From NCBI RefSeq assembly GCF_011043525.1, contig NZ_JAAKGO010000002.1, positions 310,001-374,000 on the forward strand: a stretch of 64,000 nucleotides of DNA. The letters run 5' to 3'. The notes beneath the pieces were generated by a model. The model saw only the letters and a program-made list of their open reading frames with translations. It did not search any database and was not told where the DNA came from. How positions within the stretch are numbered: the stretch's first letter is position 1; every line of letters begins with the position of its first letter. Below are positions 45,628 to 54,162 of this stretch, piece by piece. Origin of the DNA: Sphingobacterium sp. SGG-5 (GTDB lineage Bacteria > Bacteroidota > Bacteroidia > Sphingobacteriales > Sphingobacteriaceae). The translations under genes and the position numbers were made by a program.

Positions 45628-48600
45628 TTAAAATGTAATATCAATACCTCCAGAGACCGTCACACTCTGCGGATAAGCCGAATAGTCCAAACGAGGTGTC
45701 AATGCACCATACCTACCTACTGACACATCCGGATCATAACCTTCGTATTTGGTCCAGGTATATAGGTTTTGAGCAGATACAGAGACTCTGCACCGCTTCA
45801 TCCGAAGCTTGGTTAATATGGATTGCGGCAGATTGTATCCCAGTGCAAGCGTTTTTAATTTCAAATAAGAGCCGTCATCGATATGACGGGTATCCAACTT
45901 ATATCCATAGGGTGTCACAAGCCCCACTCCGCCATATCTTACCCCCCCGATTTCAGTATCGGTATTCTCCGGTGTCCAGATGTCGTTGAGGGACTTTAAC
46001 CCGTTTCTTCCCGCGATGTATATATTCCCAAAGCTGGATTTATTCCCGTTCAATATATCAAAATCATACGCCCATTGTAGCAAAAATTGCAAATCAAAGG
46101 ATTTGTACCTGAAATGGTTAAATAAACCACCCGTATGTTTGGGGTGGGGATTACCGATAATCGTTCGGTCAAGCTCGTTAATCCTGCCATCGTTGTTGAT
46201 ATCCTTAAATTTGACCATGCCCGGTCTCATTGCCGTTTGATAAGAAGGTTGGCCTGTCTTAAGTATATAATCGCCACCTACAAATTCGAAATCTTCCAAT
46301 TGGTATAGGCCGTCAAACACCAACCCATACATCATCCCGACAGGTTGCCCTACCCTGGTAATATACTGATATTCGGTCTGCATAAACTGGGAGTCCCAGG
46401 AGGGGTCAGTCTTTATTTCCTGCTGACCGGAATTCAGTTGCACCGTCTTGGTCCTGTTGAATGAGATATTGAAATTAGTATTCCATCTAAAATCCCTGCT
46501 CCGTATATTTTGAGATTTTAACGTAAACTCAAACCCACGATTGGATACTGCACCTATATTCTGTTGCGCTTTGGAAAAACCCGTACTCAGGGCCATTTCA
46601 GCATTCAGCAACAGGTCCCGGGTATCCTTTATATAGTAATCCATCGTAAAATCAAATCTTTTTAAGATTTGTAGGTCCAATCCTATGTTAGTTTGCGCCG
46701 TAGTCTCCCAACGTAGATCAGGTACAGCCAGATTACTTTGGTATGCTCCCGGAGAGAACGCCTGATTTTCACCCAATACATAACCACTGGACGCATCTAC
46801 GGAAAACAGATTATATCCCAAGAAATTACCTATACGATTGTTCCCAGTCACACCCCATCCTGCTCTAAACTTCATGTCGGTAATCGCTTCGACAGATTTA
46901 AGAAATTGTTCCTGAGATACCCTCCAGGCAAGGGAAAACGAGGGAAAGTATCCCCATGTATTTTTTCCTCTGAATTTGGAAGAACCATCCGCTCTAAAGT
47001 TAATAGTAGCCAGATATTTATCGTCATATGCATAGTTAGCGCGGCCAAAATAAGAAAGCAATGTGTTTTCAGTGTACATGGACTGGGCGATAGTGGCCGT
47101 AGTCGCGATACCCAGATTATCGATCCCGAAAAAGTCGGTAGGCAAGTTTGTATTCCGCAGTTCGGATGTTTCGAAACCATTGTGTTGTGCTTCCGACCCG
47201 ACAAGAAATCCATAATCATGATCCCCTTTCTTATCTTTATATCGTACTGTTCCTGTTATAGACAAAATATCATTCCTCCGGTCACTTATTGTACCATTTA
47301 TCCCCCGGTTTGTTCTGGAACCTTCGTTCGTCTCCTTTTTAAAGAACAGCGTACTCTCCGTAATCGCTGTTCTATAATTACCCGTTACATCCAAGTTAAA
47401 CTTTGATAAAAATTCATAGTTGAATCCCAGTGTTCCGGCGAGAATATCTGAATGCTGTTGCCGCATGGTATTATTAAGCGTCGTGACCGGATCAAATAGG
47501 CTTGGGTCATCCGTAATAAGTAGCTCTTCTTCATCTTCTATCCAGTTCACTGGCTGCACAGGACGGAATGTCACCGCGTTTCGGATAACGCTCGTCCATT
47601 GGTCACCAGACACCTGCATACCATCATATTTTAACTTCGAATATTCTACCTGTCCCTTTATCTCAAAGTTGTCCACTAACTTGTGTGTAAATTTCAGCCT
47701 ATTGTTAATCTTTCGAAATCCGGTCGTAAGGAGTGTACCCTGTTGATCCAAGAAATTACCACTGTAATATAAAGTCGTCTTGTTATTTCCCGTACTCAAG
47801 GTCAAGGTATGGTTGTTGGTGAGACCGATCTGGAACATTTCGTCTTGCCAATTTGTACCCTGTGTATTCCGATACAATTCGGCATCTATCCATCTGTTGT
47901 GAAACTGATCCACGTTATAAGCCGGGACGTAATTATCTCTTGCATAAGCTACCTTTTCTTGGTACTTTACATACTCATACGCTCCCATTACCTCCAAACG
48001 AGTAGGTATATACCGCGTCCAATAGGACGTAGATGCTTTAATGTCTGTTTTACCGTCAGATCGGCCGCTATTGGTCGTAATCACTACAACCCCATTTGCA
48101 CCCCGAGAACCATATATAGCCGTCGCAGACGCATCCTTCAAGATGTCTAAGCTCTTAATATCACGTGTATTGAGACTTCCTGGATTAAACTCTTCCAAAG
48201 GAACACCGTCTACGACATAAAGGGGGGTATTGTCACCTGTAATGGAGTTACCTCCACGGATTACGATATTGAGGGCGCCGCCCGGTGTACCATCACTCGA
48301 AGTGACCTCAACTCCCGCAACACGGCCCGCCAATGCTTCGTCAAAATTTGCCGTCGCCGTTTCTTTCAATTCATCCGGGTTCACACTCGCAACCGAGCCG
48401 GTAAGATCTCCTTTCTTTACGACATCATACCCGACAACAACGACTTCGCTAAGTTGCACCTCGTCTATTTTCAGTTGGATATTGATAGTCTGTTGATCCA
48501 GAGCCAGCTTTTCGACCGTTTGGAATCCTATATACGAATAGACCAAAACGTCAGACGATTTTACATTGGCAATAGAATAAGCACCCGTTTCATCTGACTG

Positions 48601-48762
48601 TGTTCGCTGTTGTGCACCTCTTACCGTAATACTGGCTCCTAAAATCGGTTTTCCTTGGTGGTCCGTCACCTTACCCGTAATCGTATGCTGTGCAAAAACA
48701 CCAGAGATAGGGATAAAGAACAGTAATAATAAATTGATTAGTTTCATAGTTCTTAAGTTCAT
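45628..48762 (-). CDS. SusC/RagA-family TonB-dependent receptor (PUL 2)
   Basis: This outer-membrane import channel has 1044 residues. The signal peptide (LINLLLLFFIPISGVFAQ) is followed directly by a carboxypeptidase-regulatory-like domain (HTITGKVTDHQGKPILGASI), without an STN domain. It therefore does not signal through an anti-sigma factor. The TonB-box region (LSEVVVVGYDVVKKGDLTGS), plug (YVVDGVPLEEFNPG and GSRGANGVVVITT) and barrel to the last residue (VSGGIDITF) are present. It lies 16 bp after the candidate glycan-binding lipoprotein gene. Regulation by the nearby hybrid two-component protein is inferred. The ATG at 48747 is an alternative start. Confidence 0.95.
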   Translation of the reverse strand: MNLRTMKLINLLLLFFIPISGVFAQHTITGKVTDHQGKPILGASITVRGAQQRTQSDETGAYSIANVKSSDVLVYSYIGFQTVEKLALDQQTINIQLKIDEVQLSEVVVVGYDVVKKGDLTGSVASVNPDELKETATANFDEALAGRVAGVEVTSSDGTPGGALNIVIRGGNSITGDNTPLYVVDGVPLEEFNPGSLNTRDIKSLDILKDASATAIYGSRGANGVVVITTNSGRSDGKTDIKASTSYWTRYIPTRLEVMGAYEYVKYQEKVAYARDNYVPAYNVDQFHNRWIDAELYRNTQGTNWQDEMFQIGLTNNHTLTLSTGNNKTTLYYSGNFLDQQGTLLTTGFRKINNRLKFTHKLVDNFEIKGQVEYSKLKYDGMQVSGDQWTSVIRNAVTFRPVQPVNWIEDEEELLITDDPSLFDPVTTLNNTMRQQHSDILAGTLGFNYEFLSKFNLDVTGNYRTAITESTLFFKKETNEGSRTNRGINGTISDRRNDILSITGTVRYKDKKGDHDYGFLVGSEAQHNGFETSELRNTNLPTDFFGIDNLGIATTATIAQSMYTENTLLSYFGRANYAYDDKYLATINFRADGSSKFRGKNTWGYFPSFSLAWRVSQEQFLKSVEAITDMKFRAGWGVTGNNRIGNFLGYNLFSVDASSGYVLGENQAFSPGAYQSNLAVPDLRWETTAQTNIGLDLQILKRFDFTMDYYIKDTRDLLLNAEMALSTGFSKAQQNIGAVSNRGFEFTLKSQNIRSRDFRWNTNFNISFNRTKTVQLNSGQQEIKTDPSWDSQFMQTEYQYITRVGQPVGMMYGLVFDGLYQLEDFEFVGGDYILKTGQPSYQTAMRPGMVKFKDINNDGRINELDRTIIGNPHPKHTGGLFNHFRYKSFDLQFLLQWAYDFDILNGNKSSFGNIYIAGRNGLKSLNDIWTPENTDTEIGGVRYGGVGLVTPYGYKLDTRHIDDGSYLKLKTLALGYNLPQSILTKLRMKRCRVSVSAQNLYTWTKYEGYDPDVSVGRYGALTPRLDYSAYPQSVTVSGGIDITF

Positions 48763-48778
48763 AAATGCCTGCTATGTA

Positions 48779-50374
48779 TTAATTCGATTCCTCTGCTTTA
48801 TAATGAATGTCTGAGAAGATGTACATTCCTCCTCGGCCTTCGCCCGAATTGAACATTATTGGATCTGTAAAATTTACCGATTTGATTCGGAAAGCCAAGG
48901 TAAAGTTTGTCGAGATATAACCCGATGGAATTTCATAAACACACTTGACCCATTTCTGGGAGAAATCCCCTAAATCAGGTCTTTTCCTCCCGTCTGGATC
49001 ACCTCCTGTTGTCTGATCCCCCGGATATGGTGTACCGTCAAACACCGGCCCCCAAGGAGCACCCGTTGATTGTGTCCCGTTCGTACCTAATGATTTTTGG
49101 CTTTTTATACCGTCATTGATTTTTGTCCAAGTGCCGTTCATCCAATTTCCGTCCACATCCATAATGTTACCTCCTGTATAGTCGGTAGAGATATATACCT
49201 CCAGATCGGAAGGGGTGCGACCATCTTGCAGATATCGGAAAAATGCAACCTGATAATAGAATGTTAAAGACAATTTATAACCATATTGGAACGGTGTAAG
49301 GTCTTGGCTATCCATTGCCATCCATATATCAAAAGGAGATGTCTTTCCGCTACTACTGTAAGTGTCTGTCTGCAAAGACATCTGCCCTACATTAGCAGCA
49401 GGTCTTTCCGGTATTTGAAGAAATTTTCCATAATTATTTATCGTCTCTCCCCAGATACGCTGACTATCGCCCGGCTTAACCTTTTGCACCGTATACCCGG
49501 CACCGCCATTCGGTTTTGCTCCAGACGTAATCAATGTAGGGTAAAAGAAATAGATGGTTTCCACTTCCATTTCTTCGGGCGTGTCCGTAATAACAACCCT
49601 GACGACGTCGTCAAAAGCAACAACCTCCCCACTAATATTACTAACAGCTTGGACGGTCACATCCAATGACTCCCGACTATTATAAACGTAACCAGATGCA
49701 AGGGAAATCGCTCCGGTCGACCTGTCAATAACCAATTTGTCCGAATGGTTACCCAATTCAAACGAAATATCCGGATTGCCATTGGGTACAATCGGTGTCA
49801 CAGTCTTACTATCCGGATCGCCATAAACCAAATTTTGGTTTTTTGGTGCATAGACCATCATTGTCGGTAAAAGGGGCACGATCTTTAAATGAAAAGCATC
49901 CTCAAAAACCGTTGCGTACACCGTACCTTCGGCCTCTGTCGTAACTTTAACTGTTACGTAATAGTCACCCACCGGTAAAGCATGACCCGAAGCAACCGAA
50001 ATCACTCCATTCTCACCTTTGCTTACCGCCTTGACCGACGTGATAAGATTACCCTCCTCGTCTACGACGCTATCATTGGATCTGATGGGGATATTGACCG
50101 TAGTACTCCCTCCTATACTGAAATATTGTAGAAGCGACTCCTCTAACGGCGATCCGTCTGCTTTTTTGATGGTGACAATCTCATATTCGGGTAAGAGTCC
50201 CCCGGTCTGCACAGTGGGCGGAGCCGAAGAAATCCCAGCTCCTTCTCTTGCATCTAATGTATGTATATACTTCAAATCTGCCGGATTGCCTATATTGCCG
50301 GCTTTCCAAGTCTCTTTGCATCCATATAATACAACGATATGGAGCATCAGCAAAAACAAGTTTCCATTCTTCAT
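48779..50374 (-). CDS. Candidate surface glycan-binding lipoprotein (DUF4958-like)
   Basis: This 531-residue lipoprotein (lipid cysteine 19, VVLYGC) is at the head of the SusC/SusD operon. After it, two cadherin-like beta repeats are seen (ENGVISVASGHALPVGDYYV and DRSTGAISLASGYVYNSRES). The C-terminal part, about residues 275-525, is a unique beta-rich region with GRTPSDLEVYISTDYTGGN and SQKWVKCVYEIPSGYISTNF. Its layout resembles DUF4958-type surface glycan-binding proteins, a tentative match. No catalytic motif was seen. Its place before SusC is less usual than after SusD. Confidence 0.7.
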   Translation of the reverse strand: MKNGNLFLLMLHIVVLYGCKETWKAGNIGNPADLKYIHTLDAREGAGISSAPPTVQTGGLLPEYEIVTIKKADGSPLEESLLQYFSIGGSTTVNIPIRSNDSVVDEEGNLITSVKAVSKGENGVISVASGHALPVGDYYVTVKVTTEAEGTVYATVFEDAFHLKIVPLLPTMMVYAPKNQNLVYGDPDSKTVTPIVPNGNPDISFELGNHSDKLVIDRSTGAISLASGYVYNSRESLDVTVQAVSNISGEVVAFDDVVRVVITDTPEEMEVETIYFFYPTLITSGAKPNGGAGYTVQKVKPGDSQRIWGETINNYGKFLQIPERPAANVGQMSLQTDTYSSSGKTSPFDIWMAMDSQDLTPFQYGYKLSLTFYYQVAFFRYLQDGRTPSDLEVYISTDYTGGNIMDVDGNWMNGTWTKINDGIKSQKSLGTNGTQSTGAPWGPVFDGTPYPGDQTTGGDPDGRKRPDLGDFSQKWVKCVYEIPSGYISTNFTLAFRIKSVNFTDPIMFNSGEGRGGMYIFSDIHYKAEESN

Positions 50375-50414
50375 GATTTAATAATGTTTATTTGGTTATT
50401 TTTATGACACTTCA

Positions 50415-50479
50415 CAAATATCACCAAAGAGCAGCCTTTATCATAGGGGATAACTGTCTTAAATAAGGGGGCAATTTAA
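50415..50479 (-). promoter_or_regulatory. Candidate PUL operator and promoter for the SGBP-SusC-SusD-lyase operon
   Basis: On the minus strand, GCCCCCTTATTTAAGACAGT followed by TATCCCCTATGA (about 50442-50472) presents two C-runs about 22 bp apart. The arrangement closely matches the site at 37562-37599 (shared CCCCCTTA, TTAAG and CCCCTAT blocks). About 20 bp on, GATATTTG (50415-50422) is a one-mismatch -7 element. The operator ends about 68 bp before the lipoprotein ATG. Confidence 0.55.
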
Positions 50480-50550
50480 AACACTGATCCAAATACAGTT
50501 TTAGAGAAACCCCATCCTCCATCAAATAAGAACTCCTTTTCGTTGAACGA

Positions 50551-50611
50551 TTTACCCCCATCATTCAGACATTACCTCCCCTTAGCTATGGGATAAAATT
50601 GTCGTATTTTG
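50551..50611 (+). promoter_or_regulatory. Candidate PUL operator and promoter for the GH88-lyase-regulator operon
   Basis: TTTACCCCCA (50551-50560) and TTACCTCCCCTTA (50572-50584) form C-rich half-sites about 23 bp apart. A -7-like element GTATTTTG (50604-50611, one mismatch) follows 20 bp later. The GH88 ATG is about 61 bp beyond. This is divergent from the operator at 50415-50479, so one intergenic region drives two operons. Confidence 0.5.
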
Positions 50612-50671
50612 TATTATTACAAAAACACTTCACAATTTAAATTAAACCGCTCACCTAATTTTTGTTAAAAA

Positions 50672-51856
50672 ATGAACATGATCAAGTTGACTACTTTATG
50701 GTTACTCTCCTCAACGGTCTTAGCTTGTACTACGAATAATAGCAATACTGATTCGATACTTCAAAGAGCCGAAAAACAACTTACCGTATTGCGCGCTTCT
50801 TCTCTGCAAGACAACAATATTCCGAGGAGCATGAATAAGGAAGGTCATATCCGCTGGATCGAGACACCATACGACTGGACAGAAGGTTTTTGGCCGGGCA
50901 CTTGTTGGATGTTGTATCAGCAGACACAGGATGAGAAATGGAAAGAGGCAGCAATAGCAGCACAGAAACTGATTGAACACCATAAAGACCTTACTAATGA
51001 CCATGACCTCGGCTTTATCTTTAACAACTCCTATGGCAAAGCTTATCGGATCACCGGAGAGGGGCAGTATAAACAGGTACTAATTGATGCGTCCAATTCA
51101 TTGATTACACGATTTAATAAAAATGTAGGGTGTTTACAGAGCTGGGATGTGGTAGATAACTGGCAGGCAGAACGAGGATGGAAGTTTCCGGTCATTATCG
51201 ACAACCTGATGAATCTGGAGATGCTGTTCGAAGCCTCCAACATCACCGGAGACAGTTCGTACCGGAATATCGCCATCACCCACGCCAACACCACGATGAA
51301 AAACCACTTCAGACCAGACGGAAGTTCTTATCATGTGATCGATTATGATCCCACAACGGGCGAGGTGTTACACAAGGTTACGGCACAGGGCTTTGCGGAC
51401 GAAAGTGCCTGGGCACGGGGCCAAGCTTGGGCTTTGTATGGGTACACCATGTGCTTCCGCTATACCCGAGACAAAAGGTATCTGGATTTCGCAGAAAAGA
51501 TAGCCCAATTTATCCTTAATCACCCCAACTACCCCAAAGACGGAGTGCCCTATTGGGATTTCAATGCGCCAAATATACCCAATGAAATCCGGGACGCTTC
51601 TGCTGGAGCCATAATGGCTTCCGCACTTTTAGAGTTGAGCTCCTACACCAATGGTAAATACCTCCAAGCAGCGTCACATATTTTAGACTCACTGGATGGA
51701 GACACTTATACAGCCAAGCAAGGGGAAAACGGAAATTTTGTACTAAAACACAGCGTAGGCAGTATTCCACATGGCAACGAGATCGATGTGCCGTTGAATT
51801 ATGCGGATTACTATTATATCGAAGCGCTTATTCGTCTCAAGGAAAGAGGGCTATAG
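50672..51856 (+). CDS. GH88 unsaturated glucuronyl hydrolase (lipoprotein)
   Basis: This enzyme removes the 4,5-unsaturated uronic acid left at chain ends by polysaccharide lyases. It is 394 residues long with lipobox TVLAC (Cys19), so it acts in the periplasm or at the membrane surface. Family motifs are RWIETPYDWTEGFWPGTCW, NDHDLGFIFNNSYGKAYRIT (D112), VIIDNLMNLEMLFEASNITG (D177), and FADESAWARGQAWALYGYTM. The two aspartates fit the GH88 catalytic pair. It fits downstream of the heparinase II/III-type lyases and is followed by one of them after about 45 bp. Confidence 0.95.
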   Translation: MNMIKLTTLWLLSSTVLACTTNNSNTDSILQRAEKQLTVLRASSLQDNNIPRSMNKEGHIRWIETPYDWTEGFWPGTCWMLYQQTQDEKWKEAAIAAQKLIEHHKDLTNDHDLGFIFNNSYGKAYRITGEGQYKQVLIDASNSLITRFNKNVGCLQSWDVVDNWQAERGWKFPVIIDNLMNLEMLFEASNITGDSSYRNIAITHANTTMKNHFRPDGSSYHVIDYDPTTGEVLHKVTAQGFADESAWARGQAWALYGYTMCFRYTRDKRYLDFAEKIAQFILNHPNYPKDGVPYWDFNAPNIPNEIRDASAGAIMASALLELSSYTNGKYLQAASHILDSLDGDTYTAKQGENGNFVLKHSVGSIPHGNEIDVPLNYADYYYIEALIRLKERGL

Positions 51857-51901
51857 TCCTCAATCTGGCACAAATCGGAATAGGTGCCATGCATTAAAAA
51901 A

Positions 51902-54121
51902 ATGATTATGGAAAATCACAAATTAAGAACAGGGTTAAAATGGTTTGCAGCGATGCTGATTGTATTACTCCTATCTTGTAAAAAAGACAAAGTCAAAGAT
52001 TCGGAGAATCACCATAACGAAGATGAAGAGCCGGCGCCAACTGGCTGGGTAGCATCCGTATCGACCGAACACCCTCGGCTATTCTTTAATGGACAGACCT
52101 TTGACAAAGTAAAGCAGCGAACATTAAACGAAGAACAAGCCGCATTCAATAAGATCAAGTCCCAACTCGATAATATGATCGGGCAGGACATTGTATTTGA
52201 AGACAAAGATGCCGCCGATGGCTCAAAAAACGACAATCACGCCTACGGTACAAGAGCTGCGGAAGCTGCATTTGTTTACCTCATAACGAAAGATCTTAGG
52301 TATCTTAATCTGGCGAAAAACTTTCTCAAAGAGATCGTAGACTATTACGAATACCGTAATAATAACAGCCTAAATATCCACTGGCGAGCTTTTTCACGTA
52401 TACACACACTCTGTGCATATGACTGGTTGTACAATTACCTGACACCCGATGAACGCCAAGAGATCGGAAAAAAACTCTTGAATGCCATTGATTTTATGCT
52501 CCCTTCCAGCAGAAAAGACTTTAACCGGGAAAACCGTGGCCGGGAAATAGACGTCGGTTTTTATGGCAATAATGTATTGGAATGGTATGCGGGTGTCGCC
52601 TTTCACAAAACAGGTGTAAATGACGCGTTAGCGTTAAAAATGCTTGAAAATGGTTATAGTAATCATTTAAAAGTAATCGACTATCGTAGTTCTGTAGGAG
52701 GGCTGCCCGTTGCGGTCTTGGAATACGCTTCAAAAGCCTACCCCTGGGTGGAATTCAACTTTATGCACACCTACCAATCGGCTACCGGTACGGACATTTC
52801 TTCCAAATGTGCGCATCTGACCATCTACCCAAGTTTCTGGTACTGGAACTGGATAGGCGGATATAAACGAGAGTTTGGGTTTGGAGATTCCGATCATTGG
52901 ACGAATGCATTCAATACAGATTTTATTCCGATACATTTGGCGCAACTTCTGCACTTCTATGGAAATTCTCACTCCGAGATTATTCCGACGGCAAAATGGC
53001 TATTACACAAGGCTGGAAAAAAGGAACAATCAGAGTTTCCGCTGACCACCTTTTTTCTAACAAACAACTACGTCTTCTCTGATGCAACAGATATCACACC
53101 TCGGATGCCAAATGCCTATTTCTTTAAGCCACAAGGCCAAATATTTATGCGATCGGGGTCTACCGAATCTGACACATATGCACTTTTCACAGCAGACGGT
53201 ACGGTGACCTCACACCGCCATTATGATAACAATCATTTTACGATCTATAAGCGAGGGTATCTGGCAATGGATACCGGAGGGCGACCAGAACCTGGTATAC
53301 ATTTACCTAATTACTATGCCAGGACAGTAGCCCACAATTGTATCACTATTGAGATGCCGGGGGAGGTCATGCCTACCTATTGGGGCAATCCGGCAAGTGG
53401 CGAATCCAAAGAACCGGCTCCAAATGACGGTGGCCAGAACGATATGTTGGGATCAAAGGTACTGGCCTTTGACGAAAAGCCCGAGTACGTATACATCGCC
53501 TCGGATGCTACAAAATCGTATCATAATGATAAGTCTGCATTGGTATTACGACAATTTGTATTTATTATCCCCGATATTTTCATCATTTACGATCAGGTCA
53601 TTTCAAAAAATGCAGCATATCCAAAACGGTGGCTGCTCCACACCGCGACAGAGCCGATATTCAACGGCGATACATTTTATGCTGACGAAAATGAAGGCCG
53701 ACTTTTCTGCAGAACATTACTGCCTGAGGATGCGAATCATACCAAGATAGGTGGTCCTGGAAAACAGTTTTGGTCCGGAGGAAAAAATTGGCCAATACCT
53801 AGTTCATACTCCATTCCCAACGATCATCCGCTCCTTGGGCAGTGGCGTATAGAAACGACTCCATCTCAGGCACACACCGAAGATCAGTTCCTACACCTTA
53901 TACAGGTAGGAGAACGTAACAGCCTGACGACCATGATTCCTTCACAGCTTATTAACGAAGGTAATCAAGTGGGCGTGTCCTTTAGTTATAATAGTCGGGA
54001 CTATACCGTGACATTTTCCAAAGACGGAACAGCCAAAGGAACAATCCATATAAAACAAGAGGGAGTTACGCACTTATCCGAAAACTTTAGAGAGACCGTG
54101 AAGCCACAGGTGCCCTATTAA
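51902..54121 (+). CDS. Heparinase II/III-superfamily lyase lipoprotein (paralogue of the first lyase)
   Basis: This 739-residue lyase closely resembles the one at 37663-39927. In one 44-residue helical segment (NIHWRAFSRIHTLCAYDWLY and on) 26 positions are identical. The ATG at 51902 is preferred over a GTG 18 bp upstream. Unlike its paralogue it has a lipobox (LIVLLLSC, Cys26), so it is lipid-anchored. The lyase core repeats SHRHYDNNHFTIYKRGYLAM, YYARTVAHNCITIEMPGE, NDGGQNDMLGSK, TKIGGPGKQFW and GQWRIETTPS. It follows the GH88 gene and precedes the hybrid regulator in the same orientation. Confidence 0.87.
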   Translation: MIMENHKLRTGLKWFAAMLIVLLLSCKKDKVKDSENHHNEDEEPAPTGWVASVSTEHPRLFFNGQTFDKVKQRTLNEEQAAFNKIKSQLDNMIGQDIVFEDKDAADGSKNDNHAYGTRAAEAAFVYLITKDLRYLNLAKNFLKEIVDYYEYRNNNSLNIHWRAFSRIHTLCAYDWLYNYLTPDERQEIGKKLLNAIDFMLPSSRKDFNRENRGREIDVGFYGNNVLEWYAGVAFHKTGVNDALALKMLENGYSNHLKVIDYRSSVGGLPVAVLEYASKAYPWVEFNFMHTYQSATGTDISSKCAHLTIYPSFWYWNWIGGYKREFGFGDSDHWTNAFNTDFIPIHLAQLLHFYGNSHSEIIPTAKWLLHKAGKKEQSEFPLTTFFLTNNYVFSDATDITPRMPNAYFFKPQGQIFMRSGSTESDTYALFTADGTVTSHRHYDNNHFTIYKRGYLAMDTGGRPEPGIHLPNYYARTVAHNCITIEMPGEVMPTYWGNPASGESKEPAPNDGGQNDMLGSKVLAFDEKPEYVYIASDATKSYHNDKSALVLRQFVFIIPDIFIIYDQVISKNAAYPKRWLLHTATEPIFNGDTFYADENEGRLFCRTLLPEDANHTKIGGPGKQFWSGGKNWPIPSSYSIPNDHPLLGQWRIETTPSQAHTEDQFLHLIQVGERNSLTTMIPSQLINEGNQVGVSFSYNSRDYTVTFSKDGTAKGTIHIKQEGVTHLSENFRETVKPQVPY

Positions 54122-54162
54122 TAGAATATTTTTATTACATTAGCTATCAAACCCAAAAACGG

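Noticed and set aside
46738..47406. 222-codon open frame on the plus strand
   Set aside because: It is antisense to the SusC barrel region, with no start context and no family resemblance.
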